From Granulicella cerasi (lineage in GTDB: Bacteria; Acidobacteriota; Terriglobia; Terriglobales; Acidobacteriaceae), in assembly GCF_025685575.1 (NCBI RefSeq), contig NZ_JAGSYD010000005.1, forward strand, positions 567 through 64,566: a stretch of DNA of 64,000 bases, in the 5' to 3' direction. The notes below the pieces were generated by a model, which saw only the letters and a program-made list of their open reading frames with translations, made no database searches and was not told where the DNA came from. This document shows, one piece after another, positions 9,872 through 19,025 of the stretch. Each line of letters opens with the position of its first letter. Within the stretch, counting starts at the first letter, position 1. The translations under genes and the position numbers were made by a program.

Positions 9872-9916
9872 CTGTCACGGCAGAGGTCGCGGGTTCGAGC
9901 CCCGTCGTCCCCGCCA
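9872..9916 (+). other. attR: 3' fragment of tRNA-Asp(GTC)
   Basis: The 45 nt match the 3' part of a tRNA. There is an anticodon loop CTGTCAC (anticodon GTC, Asp), the 3' strand of the anticodon stem (GGCAG), a variable loop, a complete T arm (GCGGG TTCGAGC CCCGT), the 3' acceptor strand and CCA at 9914-9916. The bases before the loop (AGGTT) cannot pair with GGCAG, so tRNA similarity stops at about 9872 and no 5' half exists here. Integrases that use tRNA genes leave exactly such a 3' fragment at the far end, so this marks the junction between phage-like element and chromosome. The intact tRNA should lie left of the window. Confidence 0.82.
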
Positions 9917-9932
9917 CTACTCTCAAGTAGTG
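9915..9932. terminator. Hairpin directly after tRNA-Asp fragment
   Basis: A 7-bp stem CACTACT / AGTAGTG with loop CTCA directly follows the CCA end. It may be the ancestral terminator or processing hairpin of the tRNA-Asp gene left on the chromosomal side. There is no clear T-tract. Confidence 0.35.
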
Positions 9933-10002
9933 TGCGTATGAAGAAGATAGACCCCACGGTGTTGAGGCTTTGCCTCCGCACCGTTTCTGTTTTATCCCTT
10001 GC

Positions 10003-10036
10003 CAAAAGAAAACCGCGCACCCGAAGATGCGCGGTT
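10003..10036 (-). terminator. Terminator of the MFS permease gene
   Basis: A 9-bp stem (AACCGCGCA / TGCGCGGTT, 10011-10036) is followed on the minus strand by a T-rich run (TTTTCTTTT). It sits just past the permease stop codon. Confidence 0.75.
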
Positions 10037-10052
10037 CCGCCATGCCGACGGT

Positions 10053-11336
10053 CTAGTGTTCGATCAGATCGGCTGTTCGCAGGTGCCGGGGTTGATCGAC
10101 GCGAATGAAGAGCGTCAGCACCGCAGCGGCAAAGTACAGGACCGCGTAGGCGATCACCACCGAGCGCGTGCCGCCATGCGGCAGCAGGATCGTTGCCAGC
10201 GCCGGACCGCAGAAGTTCGCCAGACCACCACCGAGGTTCTGCACAGACACCGCCGCGCCCTTGTGCTTCGGAGCCATCACCGGGAAGATCGCGCCCATGG
10301 GCACAAACGATGTCACCGTAAGCGCGAACAGGAGCGCCGCGATCACCGCGACGGGGGTGTTGTTGTGGAAGTGCACGGGCAGGAAGTAGAACAGCAGCGT
10401 CGCCGTGCCGCAGCCGACGAAGCCGACCCAACGCATCTGCCGCATCCAGCCGATGCGGTCGCCGATCAGTCCCCAGACGATGTTCGACATCGGCTGAATC
10501 AGAAAGAAGGTACCCCAGATGCGAATCCACTGCTCCGTCGTGAAGCCAACCTCGCTCGACGTGTAGAAGAGCGGCATGATGACTGGGAAACCGAAGAGCG
10601 AGAGATTGCAGATGATGCGCGTGATCAGCGCGAGACCGATGTTGCGGTCCTCGAAGATCAGCGTCAGGCCTTTGCTCAGTTCGGCCAGCTTGTTGGTGGA
10701 GGCAGGAGCCACCTGCTTGCTCGGCCGCAGAAACAGAATGATGATGCCGCCCACCGCCACCCAGGCCATCGACATCCAAAGCGTCGGCAGGAATCCGAAC
10801 TTTGGCACGGTGAACGATGGCAGATACGATCCCACGATTCCGTAGCCGACGGTGAACATCGCCCACACCCAGCCAATGGCCGAAGCGAGTCGCGCGGGCG
10901 GCGCGACCTGCACCACCCACACGAAGAAGCCATAGAAGAACAGCGGGTACGCAAAGCCGCGAATGCCATAGCAGAGCGCCGTCATCGGCAAGCTCAGTCG
11001 CTCAAGCCCGAAGTGCAGGAAGCATGCATGGAATACGAGCCACCACGTGATGCCACAAAGCATCACGCGGCGTGGTGTGAACATCTCCGCCAACACACCT
11101 GAGAGCCACGCCGAGATCGCCGCGGCCAGTCCATAGACCGTGAAGACGAGCGAAGCATGTTCCTTCGTGAACCCAAGGTCCACGAGGTACTTCGAGAGAA
11201 ATGCCTGTTCAATACCGTCGCCCGTCATGCAGAAGACAATGGCGATATAGCCGGCCACGAGCGCGAGTGGCATACCAAGCCAAACGCGCTCCTGCCGTGC
11301 ATCGAGGTTGTGAGAAGTGTTGGTCAAAGGAAACAT
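10053..11336 (-). CDS. MFS transporter, polyol permease (RbtT/DalT/CsbX-like)
   Basis: The 427-residue protein has about twelve hydrophobic segments, as expected for the major facilitator superfamily. The N-terminal segment with GDGIEQAFLSKYLVDLGF and the WWLVFHACFLHFG region recall the ribitol/arabitol permease group. It should take up a sugar alcohol or related sugar by proton symport across the inner membrane. It lies 20 nt downstream of a polyol-type zinc dehydrogenase on the same strand, so uptake and oxidation of one substrate is plausible. The particular polyol cannot be read from the sequence. A terminator follows the gene. Confidence 0.8.
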   Translation of the reverse strand: MFPLTNTSHNLDARQERVWLGMPLALVAGYIAIVFCMTGDGIEQAFLSKYLVDLGFTKEHASLVFTVYGLAAAISAWLSGVLAEMFTPRRVMLCGITWWLVFHACFLHFGLERLSLPMTALCYGIRGFAYPLFFYGFFVWVVQVAPPARLASAIGWVWAMFTVGYGIVGSYLPSFTVPKFGFLPTLWMSMAWVAVGGIIILFLRPSKQVAPASTNKLAELSKGLTLIFEDRNIGLALITRIICNLSLFGFPVIMPLFYTSSEVGFTTEQWIRIWGTFFLIQPMSNIVWGLIGDRIGWMRQMRWVGFVGCGTATLLFYFLPVHFHNNTPVAVIAALLFALTVTSFVPMGAIFPVMAPKHKGAAVSVQNLGGGLANFCGPALATILLPHGGTRSVVIAYAVLYFAAAVLTLFIRVDQPRHLRTADLIEH

Positions 11337-11356
11337 CCTGACGACTGAAAAACGAG

Positions 11357-12397
11357 CTAGAGTTCTGGAAATCCGATCTGGATCTTGATGTCCGTCGGAC
11401 GAGCTTCAGCGGCGCGTTCAAACGCAGCGACGCTCTCCTCGAAGCTGAAGAGCTCCGAGATCAGAGGCTTCAAGTCGACCTTGCCGGACGCGATCAACGC
11501 GATGGCTTTGTCATAGACGTTTGCGTAGCGGAAGACCGTCTCGATGGTGACCTCACGCGCCTGCGCGCTCACCACGTCGAACAGCACTGGCTCAATCGGC
11601 ATACCCACCAACACGACCCTGCCCGCAGGGGCTACGCTGTCCAGCAGCGTTTCGAAGGCCTTCGGGCTGCCCGAGCACTCAAGCAGCACATCCGCTCCCC
11701 AGCCATCGGTCAACTCCATCACACGATCGCGCAGCAAAGTCTCGCGCACGTTCACCGCAATGATGCCCTCGTATTGCGCGGCGATCTGCAGCTTTGCGTC
11801 AGCGATGTCCGCCACGATGACACGCGATGCGCCTCCAGCCAAAACGGCCAGCGCCACCATGATGCCGATCGGACCTGCGCCAATCACGACCGCCGTATCG
11901 CCAGGTTTCAGATGCGCCTTCGTCGCAGCCTGCAGCCCCACAGCAAACGGTTCTACCATCGCAGCTTCGCCGAACGAAACATTGTCCGGCAGCTTGAACG
12001 TGTACGCAGCCGGATGAACGACCTCCGGCATGAGGCAACCGTGTATCGGCGGCGTAGCCCAGAAGCTCACGGCGGGATCCAGGTTGTAGAAGCCCATGCG
12101 CGACGCACGCGAGTTCGGATCGGGAATGCCCGGCTCCATGCAGACGCGGTCGCCTGGCTTCAGGTGCTTAACCGCTGAGCCAACGCTCACTACGGTGCCA
12201 GCGGCCTCATGGCCAAGAATCATCGGTTCCTTCACCACAAACGGCCCGATCTTGCCGTGCAGATAATAGTGAACGTCGCTGCCGCAAACGCCCACGCGAG
12301 CGATCTTGATCTTCACATCATGCGGTCCAACTACTTGCGGAACATCGATTTCCCGCAGTGAAAGTTGCTTCGTAGCTTCCAGTACCAGAGCCTTCAT
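11357..12397 (-). CDS. Zinc-dependent alcohol dehydrogenase, xylitol/sorbitol dehydrogenase-like
   Basis: A medium-chain dehydrogenase of 346 residues. The ATG at 12397 is preferred over the longer frame because GGAGGGG precedes it ([11 protein letters not shown]). It has the catalytic zinc motif [10 protein letters not shown], the GHEAAGTV block and the Rossmann glycine pattern [12 protein letters not shown]. The HYYLHG and MEPG-PD segments are typical of xylitol/sorbitol dehydrogenases. The usual structural-zinc four-Cys lobe is not seen: the region after CMEPGIPD lacks the CxxCxxC cluster, as in sorbitol dehydrogenases. It probably oxidises a polyol to a ketose using NAD+. It is likely co-transcribed with the MFS permease and controlled by the divergent AraC regulator. 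Confidence 0.85.
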   Translation of the reverse strand: MKALVLEATKQLSLREIDVPQVVGPHDVKIKIARVGVCGSDVHYYLHGKIGPFVVKEPMILGHEAAGTVVSVGSAVKHLKPGDRVCMEPGIPDPNSRASRMGFYNLDPAVSFWATPPIHGCLMPEVVHPAAYTFKLPDNVSFGEAAMVEPFAVGLQAATKAHLKPGDTAVVIGAGPIGIMVALAVLAGGASRVIVADIADAKLQIAAQYEGIIAVNVRETLLRDRVMELTDGWGADVLLECSGSPKAFETLLDSVAPAGRVVLVGMPIEPVLFDVVSAQAREVTIETVFRYANVYDKAIALIASGKVDLKPLISELFSFEESVAAFERAAEARPTDIKIQIGFPEL

Positions 12398-12453
12398 AAC
12401 CCCTCCAACAGAGGACAAAGTACGCACGTGAATATAGAGTTGGCTACTATCTG

Positions 12454-12466
12454 GTTTGCGGCAAAC
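12454..12466. promoter_or_regulatory. Palindromic operator candidate between dehydrogenase and AraC genes
   Basis: A perfect inverted repeat GTTTGC-G-GCAAAC lies midway in the 107-nt divergent intergenic region. It is a good candidate binding site for a regulator of both genes. AraC proteins normally prefer direct repeats, so another regulator is possible. Confidence 0.4.
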
Positions 12467-12504
12467 TGATACTATTTTTCATGCTTCGGAAGGGAGAAAC
12501 GCGC

Positions 12505-13419
12505 GTGAGCAAGGGCACTTCCTCGATCACCGCGATGCGCCTCACAGGCCAGCCCTCATCCCGCGAGGTAGTGCTGCTCGGCGCCGAAAGCGCGCTCAAA
12601 TGGCACCAGCACGACTACCCTTCCCCGCTGGCACGCTGGAACCACCACCCTGAATTTGAGATTCACATGATCGCCCAAGGCGAAGGCCGCGTGCTCGTCG
12701 GCGACTACCTCGGTGATTACAGCTCAGGCCACCTCGCTATCATCGGCAGCAATCTCCCGCATCACTGGATCAGCAGCGAGACCACCAAGCAGATTGATCG
12801 CGATACCGTCCTGCAGTTCGACGGCGAACTCCTGCTGCACACGCTCGAAGCTCTTCCCGACGCCGCGGAACTCCGCTCGCTGCTGGATCGCGCTTCTCGT
12901 GGACTGGAGTTCCACGGCGAAAGCCGTCGCCTCGCCGCGAAAGAGTTGATGGCCATCGGCAGCACGCAAGGCCTTGAGCGCCTCAGCCATTTCCTGCGCC
13001 TGCTCTCACTGCTCGCCAACGCGCCCGCCCGCGACTGCGCTGTGCTTGCCAGCGAGTGGTTCGCGCCGCATCTCGACGCCGCCACGCTTCCTATCGTCGA
13101 TCGCGTGCTCCAATACATCACACGCCATCTTGATGGCGAACTCCGCATGGTCGACGCTGCACAACTCGTCGGCATGACTGGGCCTACCTTTTCGCGCTTC
13201 TTCAAACGCAGCCTGGGCCGCGGCTTTAATGAGACCGTCTGCACCATGCGCCTGGTCAACGCTTGTCGTTTACTCCGTGAAACGACCGTGCCGATCTCCA
13301 CCATTTGCTACGAGGTCGGCTTCCAGAATCTCTCCAACTTCAATCGCTGCTTCCAACGTGAGGTCGGCAGCACACCCAGCGGATATCGCAAGAAGCCGAA
13401 GCGCTGGGCCAGTCGCTAA
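12505..13419 (+). CDS. AraC family transcriptional regulator
   Basis: 304 residues from GTG at 12505, which has an AAGGGAG site 8 nt upstream; the ATG at 12481 has none. The N-terminal half (about 35-120) has His-rich cupin features (WNHHPEFEIHM, ending in LPHHW), the usual sugar-sensing fold. The C-terminal 100 residues carry the double helix-turn-helix, with DAAQLVGMTGPTFSRFFKR and the CYEVGFQNLSNFNRCF second helix motif. It is divergent from the polyol dehydrogenase-permease pair and probably regulates it. The VOC gene begins 24 nt downstream. Confidence 0.9.
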   Translation: MSKGTSSITAMRLTGQPSSREVVLLGAESALKWHQHDYPSPLARWNHHPEFEIHMIAQGEGRVLVGDYLGDYSSGHLAIIGSNLPHHWISSETTKQIDRDTVLQFDGELLLHTLEALPDAAELRSLLDRASRGLEFHGESRRLAAKELMAIGSTQGLERLSHFLRLLSLLANAPARDCAVLASEWFAPHLDAATLPIVDRVLQYITRHLDGELRMVDAAQLVGMTGPTFSRFFKRSLGRGFNETVCTMRLVNACRLLRETTVPISTICYEVGFQNLSNFNRCFQREVGSTPSGYRKKPKRWASR

Positions 13420-13443
13420 CCCGCACGCCTGAAAGGATCCCCC

Positions 13444-13839
13444 TTGCTCGATCACATCATCCTCCCCGTCACGGATCTCGAACGCTCCATCGCCTTCTAC
13501 AAGGCAGCGCTCGCGCCACTCGGCATCACGAAGAAGCATGATTACGACGGCAAAGACGGTCCCGCAGGACACCCCGACCTCAAAGGCTTCGGAGCCAATG
13601 GAAAGCTCTTCTTCTGGCTGAAGGAAGGCTCTCCTTACCGCCCCACATTGCGTATCGGGTTCGTCGCCTCCAGCAAGGAGGAGGTGGATGCCGCCTACGC
13701 GGCTGCGATGGCCGCAGGTGCCACCGATGAAGATCCGCCCTCGGCCAAGCTGCACTATGACCCGCGCTACTACGCCGCCAATGTGCTTGACCCCGACGGC
13801 TACAGTCTGGAGTTCGTCTACAAAAGCTGGCAACACTAA
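13444..13839 (+). CDS. VOC (glyoxalase/dioxygenase superfamily) protein
   Basis: 131 residues, starting at TTG with AAAGGA 6 nt upstream. It has a single vicinal-oxygen-chelate module pair: LDHIILPVTDLERSIAFY at the N-terminus (metal-ligand His) and NVLDPDGYSLEFVYK at the C-terminus (metal-ligand Glu). It resembles the small glyoxalase/bleomycin-resistance-type proteins common in soil bacteria, whose substrate is usually unknown. It probably acts as a cytosolic metal-dependent lyase, isomerase or binding protein. It follows the AraC gene closely and may share its transcript. Confidence 0.85.
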   Translation: MLDHIILPVTDLERSIAFYKAALAPLGITKKHDYDGKDGPAGHPDLKGFGANGKLFFWLKEGSPYRPTLRIGFVASSKEEVDAAYAAAMAAGATDEDPPSAKLHYDPRYYAANVLDPDGYSLEFVYKSWQH

Positions 13840-13927
13840 GCCACGGCACCATCGTGAGTACCTGTTCGTAGGCAGATGTTCATCAAACTGAGCAAGCCTA
13901 TGCGTTAGCCTGTACATCCAACGATCA

Positions 13928-16159
13928 GTGGCTACGAAAAACGAAAAACTCGAAGGCAAGAAGAGCGCGCAAGAGTCGCGCCTGGCATCAGCACCCAGCA
14001 GTCGTTTCGTGAACCGCGACGAGAGCTGGATGCTCTTCAACACGCGCGTGCTGGAGGAAGTCGATGACGCGACCAATCCTCTGCTCGAGCGATTGAAGTT
14101 CCTCGCGATCACATCGTCCAACCTCGACGAGTTCATGGAAATCCGCGTTGCCGGCACGCTGCAGCAACTGGAAGAAGACGCCGGTCATGTCGAAAAACGC
14201 GATGAAGGCGGGCTCACCCCGACCGAAAGACTCGCGCGCCTCACCGACATCATCCAGCGTTTTACCGCCGAACAGGCTCGTTCTTGGAAGGACCGTCTGG
14301 AGCCAGAGCTCGCACGGAACGGCATCCACATCCTCCGCTGGAAAGACCTCAGGACGAGTGAGAAGGCCTTCGCGACACGCTACTTTCACGAGCAGATCGA
14401 TCCCCTGCTCACGCCCGTCACGATCGACCCGTCGCACCCGTTTCCGCGTGTACTGAATAAGGCGCTTTGCATCGCGCTGTTACTACGGCATAAGCGCAAG
14501 CCCGTAGGACGCGCACCGATGAAGACCATCGGCGTCGTGACGATTCCTCGCTCGCTTCCGAGCACGGTAGCCCTGCCTGAGCGCAAAGGACAACAGAATT
14601 TCCTCCTCATCGATGACCTCATCGAAGCGCACGTGGAACCGATGTTCCGCGGTTATAGCGTGCTGAATCGCGCGGCGTTCCGCGTCACGCGCAACTCCAA
14701 CCTCTACATGGAAGAGGAAGAAAGCCGCTCGGTTTTGGAGAGCGTGCGCGAGGAACTGCACAACCGTCGCAAAGGCGATGTGGTGCGTCTCGAGATCACG
14801 GCCTCAGCCGACGAAGAGATCTGCGAAGCGCTGCGTACCAACTTCGAACTCGATGAGTGGCAGGTTTTTCGTACCGACGCGCCGATCAACCTCACGCGCT
14901 TCATGGAGATTTACTCCCGCGTCAAAGCGCCTGAACTGAAGTTTCCGGAGTTCCACGGTCGTCGTCCGAAGCTCGCTGGCCCTGAAGCGCTCTTCGAGTC
15001 CCTGCGCCACAACGACATGATGTTGCACCACCCGTTCGATAGCTTCTCTACGGTGGAGAACTTCATCGAGTCGGCGATCACCGACCCCAACGTCATCTCG
15101 ATCAAGCAGACTCTTTATCGCACCAGCGCGGACTCACCGATCTTTCGCGCACTCGTCGATGCTGCACAGACGCGCGAGACCGACGTAACGGTCGTCGTCG
15201 AACTGATGGCACGCTTCGATGAAGCCTCCAACATCCGATGGGCGCGCGAACTCGAGAACGCGGGTGTTCAAGTCTTCCACGGAATCTTTGGCTACAAGAC
15301 GCACTGCAAACTCGCGCTCATTGTGCGCCGCGATCCGGATGGAGTCATCCGCTCCTACGCGCATCTTGGCACAGGCAATTACAACCCCATCACCGCGCGC
15401 TTCTACACCGACATCAGTCTTCTCACCGCACGCACCGAGATCACCGAAGCGGTTCGTAACGTCTTCCGCTACCTCACGGCGGACTGGCAAGGTTCGACCA
15501 ACACCTATCGTCCTCTGCTCGTCGCACCGGTCACGCTCGCGGAAGACATTCTCGCGTTGATCCGCCGTGAAGCGCAGCACGCCCGCGAAGGCAAGCCCGC
15601 ACGCATCATCGCCAAGATGAACGCGCTGCTCGACCTCAAGACGATTGAAGCTCTCTACGATGCATCACAAGCAGGCGTTGATATCGACCTCATCATTCGC
15701 GGCATGTGCGCGCTGCGTCCCGGCGTCCCCGGCATGAGTGAGCGCATCCGCGTGCGCTCCATCATTGGCCGCTTCCTCGAGCACTCGCGCATCTTCTGGT
15801 TCGACAATGGTGGCGAAAGCGAAGTGTATGTCGGTTCGGCGGACTGGATGTCGCGCAACCTCTACGAGCGCTGCGAGGCGGTCTTCCCTATCCTCGACCC
15901 TGCGTTGAAGAAGCAGCTTCGCGAAGACATCCTCGAGATCTACCTGCGTGACACCGCGAAGGCGCGCCTCATGCAAGCGGACGGAACCTACATCCGTCCG
16001 TTGCGGGTGAAGACGTCGTTGAACTCGCAGGAATGGTTGATGGAGCGCTCGCGAGACGCTTCGGGTCAAGTGCCGACTCCCACTCCGCAAACTGCCGCGA
16101 AGACGACGAAGCCGCGCACTCCGAAGAAGCGCACGGCTCAGCCAAACATCGAATCGTAG
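13928..16159 (+). CDS. ppk1: Polyphosphate kinase
   Basis: This enzyme reversibly transfers the gamma-phosphate of ATP to inorganic polyphosphate. The 743-residue protein has the N-terminal RFVNRDESWMLFNTRVLEE block, the catalytic YAHLGTGNYNPITARFYTD segment with the phospho-acceptor His, and the late RGMCALRPGVPGMSE motif. It is longer than the roughly 690-residue E. coli enzyme because of a polar N-terminal leader and a Pro/Thr/Lys-rich tail of about 35 residues. The start is GTG with no clear ribosome-binding site; no other start fits before the conserved N-terminus. It stands alone and converges on the S53 protease gene. Confidence 0.95.
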   Translation: MATKNEKLEGKKSAQESRLASAPSSRFVNRDESWMLFNTRVLEEVDDATNPLLERLKFLAITSSNLDEFMEIRVAGTLQQLEEDAGHVEKRDEGGLTPTERLARLTDIIQRFTAEQARSWKDRLEPELARNGIHILRWKDLRTSEKAFATRYFHEQIDPLLTPVTIDPSHPFPRVLNKALCIALLLRHKRKPVGRAPMKTIGVVTIPRSLPSTVALPERKGQQNFLLIDDLIEAHVEPMFRGYSVLNRAAFRVTRNSNLYMEEEESRSVLESVREELHNRRKGDVVRLEITASADEEICEALRTNFELDEWQVFRTDAPINLTRFMEIYSRVKAPELKFPEFHGRRPKLAGPEALFESLRHNDMMLHHPFDSFSTVENFIESAITDPNVISIKQTLYRTSADSPIFRALVDAAQTRETDVTVVVELMARFDEASNIRWARELENAGVQVFHGIFGYKTHCKLALIVRRDPDGVIRSYAHLGTGNYNPITARFYTDISLLTARTEITEAVRNVFRYLTADWQGSTNTYRPLLVAPVTLAEDILALIRREAQHAREGKPARIIAKMNALLDLKTIEALYDASQAGVDIDLIIRGMCALRPGVPGMSERIRVRSIIGRFLEHSRIFWFDNGGESEVYVGSADWMSRNLYERCEAVFPILDPALKKQLREDILEIYLRDTAKARLMQADGTYIRPLRVKTSLNSQEWLMERSRDASGQVPTPTPQTAAKTTKPRTPKKRTAQPNIES

Positions 16160-16165
16160 ATTTGC

Positions 16166-18895
16166 CTACTGCACTACGACGCTCACCGTCGAGTTGCGCG
16201 TCACCGAAGTTCCATTCACGGTGCCAGTCGCCGAAACGGTGATGGAGTACGTCCCTGTGGGCGTGGGCGTCGTCTTCGAAGCGATGGAGGTCGGGGTCGT
16301 CGCGCCTGACGTGCAGCCCGTCATGCTCGCCGCAAAGCACGCAGCGAGCATAGCGCAAGAGACCCAACGGACACGACCGCGTCCGCGCATCGCGAACGGC
16401 AGGAGCAACAGCGTCAACGCGCCCATACCGTAGAGCGTGCTGAACGAGGCGAGCTTACTCTGCGCCAGGCCGCCCGTGTAAGCCAGCACAGTCAGGGTCG
16501 TCGATACCGGTGCGGTGCCGGTAATGTTCACCGAAGTGCTGCTCAGCACCAGTTGCCCCGCGAAGGTGCTGCTTGAGCTCAGCGTGAAGTTGACCGTGCC
16601 CGTAAAGCCATTCGCCGGCGTCACGGTGAGGACAACGCCCTGCGACGTTGCACCCGAGCTTACATTGATGGTGCTCTTTGTCGGCGTAAGGCTGAATCCG
16701 CTGGTGCTCGCAGCTGTCACCGTAATGCTGAAAGCGCCCACCGAACCCGCGTAAGTAGCGTCACCGCCGTAGGAGGCCTGTACGAGATGCGTACCTGAGG
16801 TGAATCCCGCAGTCGCTAACGTATACGTGGCGATCCCATTGGAGAGCGAACCCGTTCCCACGACCGCCCCGTCTACGACGAATTGCATCGTTCCGGTGGG
16901 TGTTGCTGTCGTGCTGGAAAATACGCTGCTCACCGTCGCCGTGAGCGTGATGCTCGTTCCGGCGGCCACAGTGCTTGCCGAACCGGCCACGTCTACGCGC
17001 GAGCTCGCCGTGCCTGCCGTCGCCGTTGCCGTCGGGGTCACCAGAGACCAGTCATTCACCAGATTGCCGGCATCGACAGAACCAATGCCCGACGCGAGAT
17101 CGTAGCCCGTGGCTGCGGTGTAGCCGATCGTGCCACCGCTTGCGCAATTGGTTGTGCCCGTTGTGCAAGGCACCGCATTCGTCCCGGAGGTGATGTCGTG
17201 GAACACGCCCGAAGCGTAGCTGCTCGCGGCGAGCGCGTAGAGCTGGTTGTTCGCTACGCCCACGCGTCCCTGCTTCTGCACCACCAGCGCCATCATGCCC
17301 GCGAAGACCGGCGAAGCGATGCTCGTTCCTCCGGTGACGGTCGGCGTGCCCGACGCATTCAGGAAGCCGTTCGTGCACGCACCCTGATTGCAGAAAACAT
17401 ACGGATCGTGACTCCCCGAAGCGGCGAGCGAGAGATCCGGAACATCGCGAGTACCATCGGCCGACACGGTGACACCGAAGATCGTTCCCGCCTGCCACGA
17501 AGGCTTCGAGAAGTACGCACTCGTGCCGCCGCCACCCGCAGAAAGCGTCGAACCGTTGGCGGTGTCGTTCCACACGACCTCAGGCACATAGCTCACAAGC
17601 GAACCCGCCGCTGACCCGTTGGAGCTACTCCAGTAGGATCCGCTTCCTTCGTTCAGCTCCGTGCCACCTACGGCGGTCACGTAGGGCGAAGATCCTGGGA
17701 AATCTACCGCCAAACCATACTGGGCCGTGGTGACGCCAGCATCACAATCTGCCGCACCAGAATCTCCCGCAGGCGACACAATCGTGATGCCCTCGGCTGC
17801 GCCCTGCTGCAAGAGCTGGTTGTAATATGCCAACTGCGAAACGCCAAGATCAGCCTCGCAGGTGCCGTAGCTGTTCGCGATGATCGGTGCAAGGTTGTTG
17901 TCGATCGCTTCCGTGATCGAACCGTTCAACACATCGGTCGCGGTTACGAAAAGGATCGTCGCGCTGGGTGCCATCGCGCCCGCCCATTCGATGTCCGACT
18001 CAGACTCGTTCACATCGCTCGTCGAGCTGTAGCCGGGGTCGACGCCATAAAGCTGCACCGTCGCCGCATTGGCCGTGAGCCCCGCCGCTGTACGAAACGC
18101 CGCGATGTCTGCGGGGTAGATCTCCGTCTGGCCAACGACAGCAATCGTCACCCCGGAACCATTCGTTCCCGCCGAGATCAGCCCTGAGACGTCGTATATC
18201 GTGTACAGATCGCCGGGAGCAAGATAGTGTGTTCCGGCCGCGGTGTACTGCGGCTTCAGCACGTCCTGCGGAGCTCCAAACGCGCGACGCGGCTGTGCCA
18301 CAAAATCGTCCAGTCCACCCACGGAAGAGACAGCCGCCGCCAACGCCGTCGGCAACGAGACTGCGCTGGTGTTCGCGATATGCGAAACGCCGCGGGTCTT
18401 CACTTGCGAAATCGTCGTCCCGAAGGCGGCTTCAGCTTGCGAGACCGTGCCCGAGAAGGAAATGAACTGTCCGCCGCGCGCCGACTTCGTTACGGTGAAG
18501 CCCTGCGACTTGAGCCAAGCCTGCGCCTTGGCAAGATCGGTCGGAGCCGCACCAAACTGAGAAGCAAACGCCTCTGGCGAAAGCCACTGGTGATACTGCG
18601 CCGATGCCGGGTTCTGCTGATTCGCGAGCAGTTGCTTCAACGCTGAGGTCTGCGCATCCGTCATGCTGAACCGCAACGTCATGTGCGGCAGCACGCGGTC
18701 ACTCGCGGCAGCGCCCGTCACCTGCGCCGAACGCAAACGCGGTGAAGCGGCCTGCACGGCCACACGCTGGCTATTGTCGATCGCTCCTACGCGCGCTTGC
18801 GGCACCGTCTGCGCCGCTACCGGGAGCACCGCTCCCAGCATCGCTGTTGCCATCGCCAAATACCGCATCGGAGCCCCAATCACCTGCGTCGCCAT
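16166..18895 (-). CDS. Secreted S53 (pro-kumamolisin) serine-carboxyl protease with Ig-like tail
   Basis: 909 residues, started at ATG 18895 so that a signal peptide ending AVLPVAAQ lies at the N-terminus. A pro-kumamolisin prodomain (about 45-190) precedes the S53 catalytic domain. All catalytic residues are visible: Glu297 and Asp301 (ESESDIEW), oxyanion Asp378 (AGDSGAADC) and Ser525 (GGTSIASP). Ig-like repeats follow, then a hydrophobic helix with basic flank, then a Cys in MTGCTSG and a Thr/Ser-rich end. This tail suggests surface retention. S53 enzymes work at acid pH, fitting an acidophilic soil bacterium. It is the downstream partner of the pseudoprotease gene on the same strand. Confidence 0.92.
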   Translation of the reverse strand: MATQVIGAPMRYLAMATAMLGAVLPVAAQTVPQARVGAIDNSQRVAVQAASPRLRSAQVTGAAASDRVLPHMTLRFSMTDAQTSALKQLLANQQNPASAQYHQWLSPEAFASQFGAAPTDLAKAQAWLKSQGFTVTKSARGGQFISFSGTVSQAEAAFGTTISQVKTRGVSHIANTSAVSLPTALAAAVSSVGGLDDFVAQPRRAFGAPQDVLKPQYTAAGTHYLAPGDLYTIYDVSGLISAGTNGSGVTIAVVGQTEIYPADIAAFRTAAGLTANAATVQLYGVDPGYSSTSDVNESESDIEWAGAMAPSATILFVTATDVLNGSITEAIDNNLAPIIANSYGTCEADLGVSQLAYYNQLLQQGAAEGITIVSPAGDSGAADCDAGVTTAQYGLAVDFPGSSPYVTAVGGTELNEGSGSYWSSSNGSAAGSLVSYVPEVVWNDTANGSTLSAGGGGTSAYFSKPSWQAGTIFGVTVSADGTRDVPDLSLAASGSHDPYVFCNQGACTNGFLNASGTPTVTGGTSIASPVFAGMMALVVQKQGRVGVANNQLYALAASSYASGVFHDITSGTNAVPCTTGTTNCASGGTIGYTAATGYDLASGIGSVDAGNLVNDWSLVTPTATATAGTASSRVDVAGSASTVAAGTSITLTATVSSVFSSTTATPTGTMQFVVDGAVVGTGSLSNGIATYTLATAGFTSGTHLVQASYGGDATYAGSVGAFSITVTAASTSGFSLTPTKSTINVSSGATSQGVVLTVTPANGFTGTVNFTLSSSSTFAGQLVLSSTSVNITGTAPVSTTLTVLAYTGGLAQSKLASFSTLYGMGALTLLLLPFAMRGRGRVRWVSCAMLAACFAASMTGCTSGATTPTSIASKTTPTPTGTYSITVSATGTVNGTSVTRNSTVSVVVQ

Positions 18896-19025
18896 ACGTT
18901 TCCCGCACTTCTCAGCCGCAAACCGCCGGCCGCACACCAAGGAGTATCTCCGCCGATTTCTGGCTGCACCTGAAGTTGCTTGCTGGAGAGAGAGTTCCAA
19001 TGTAACGCTCTACCCTCGTTTGACG

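Noticed and set aside
9857..10108. A plus-strand frame and minus-strand frames across the tRNA fragment
   Set aside because: Their products resemble well-known false translations of tRNA genes (for example DGARTRDLCRDRT).
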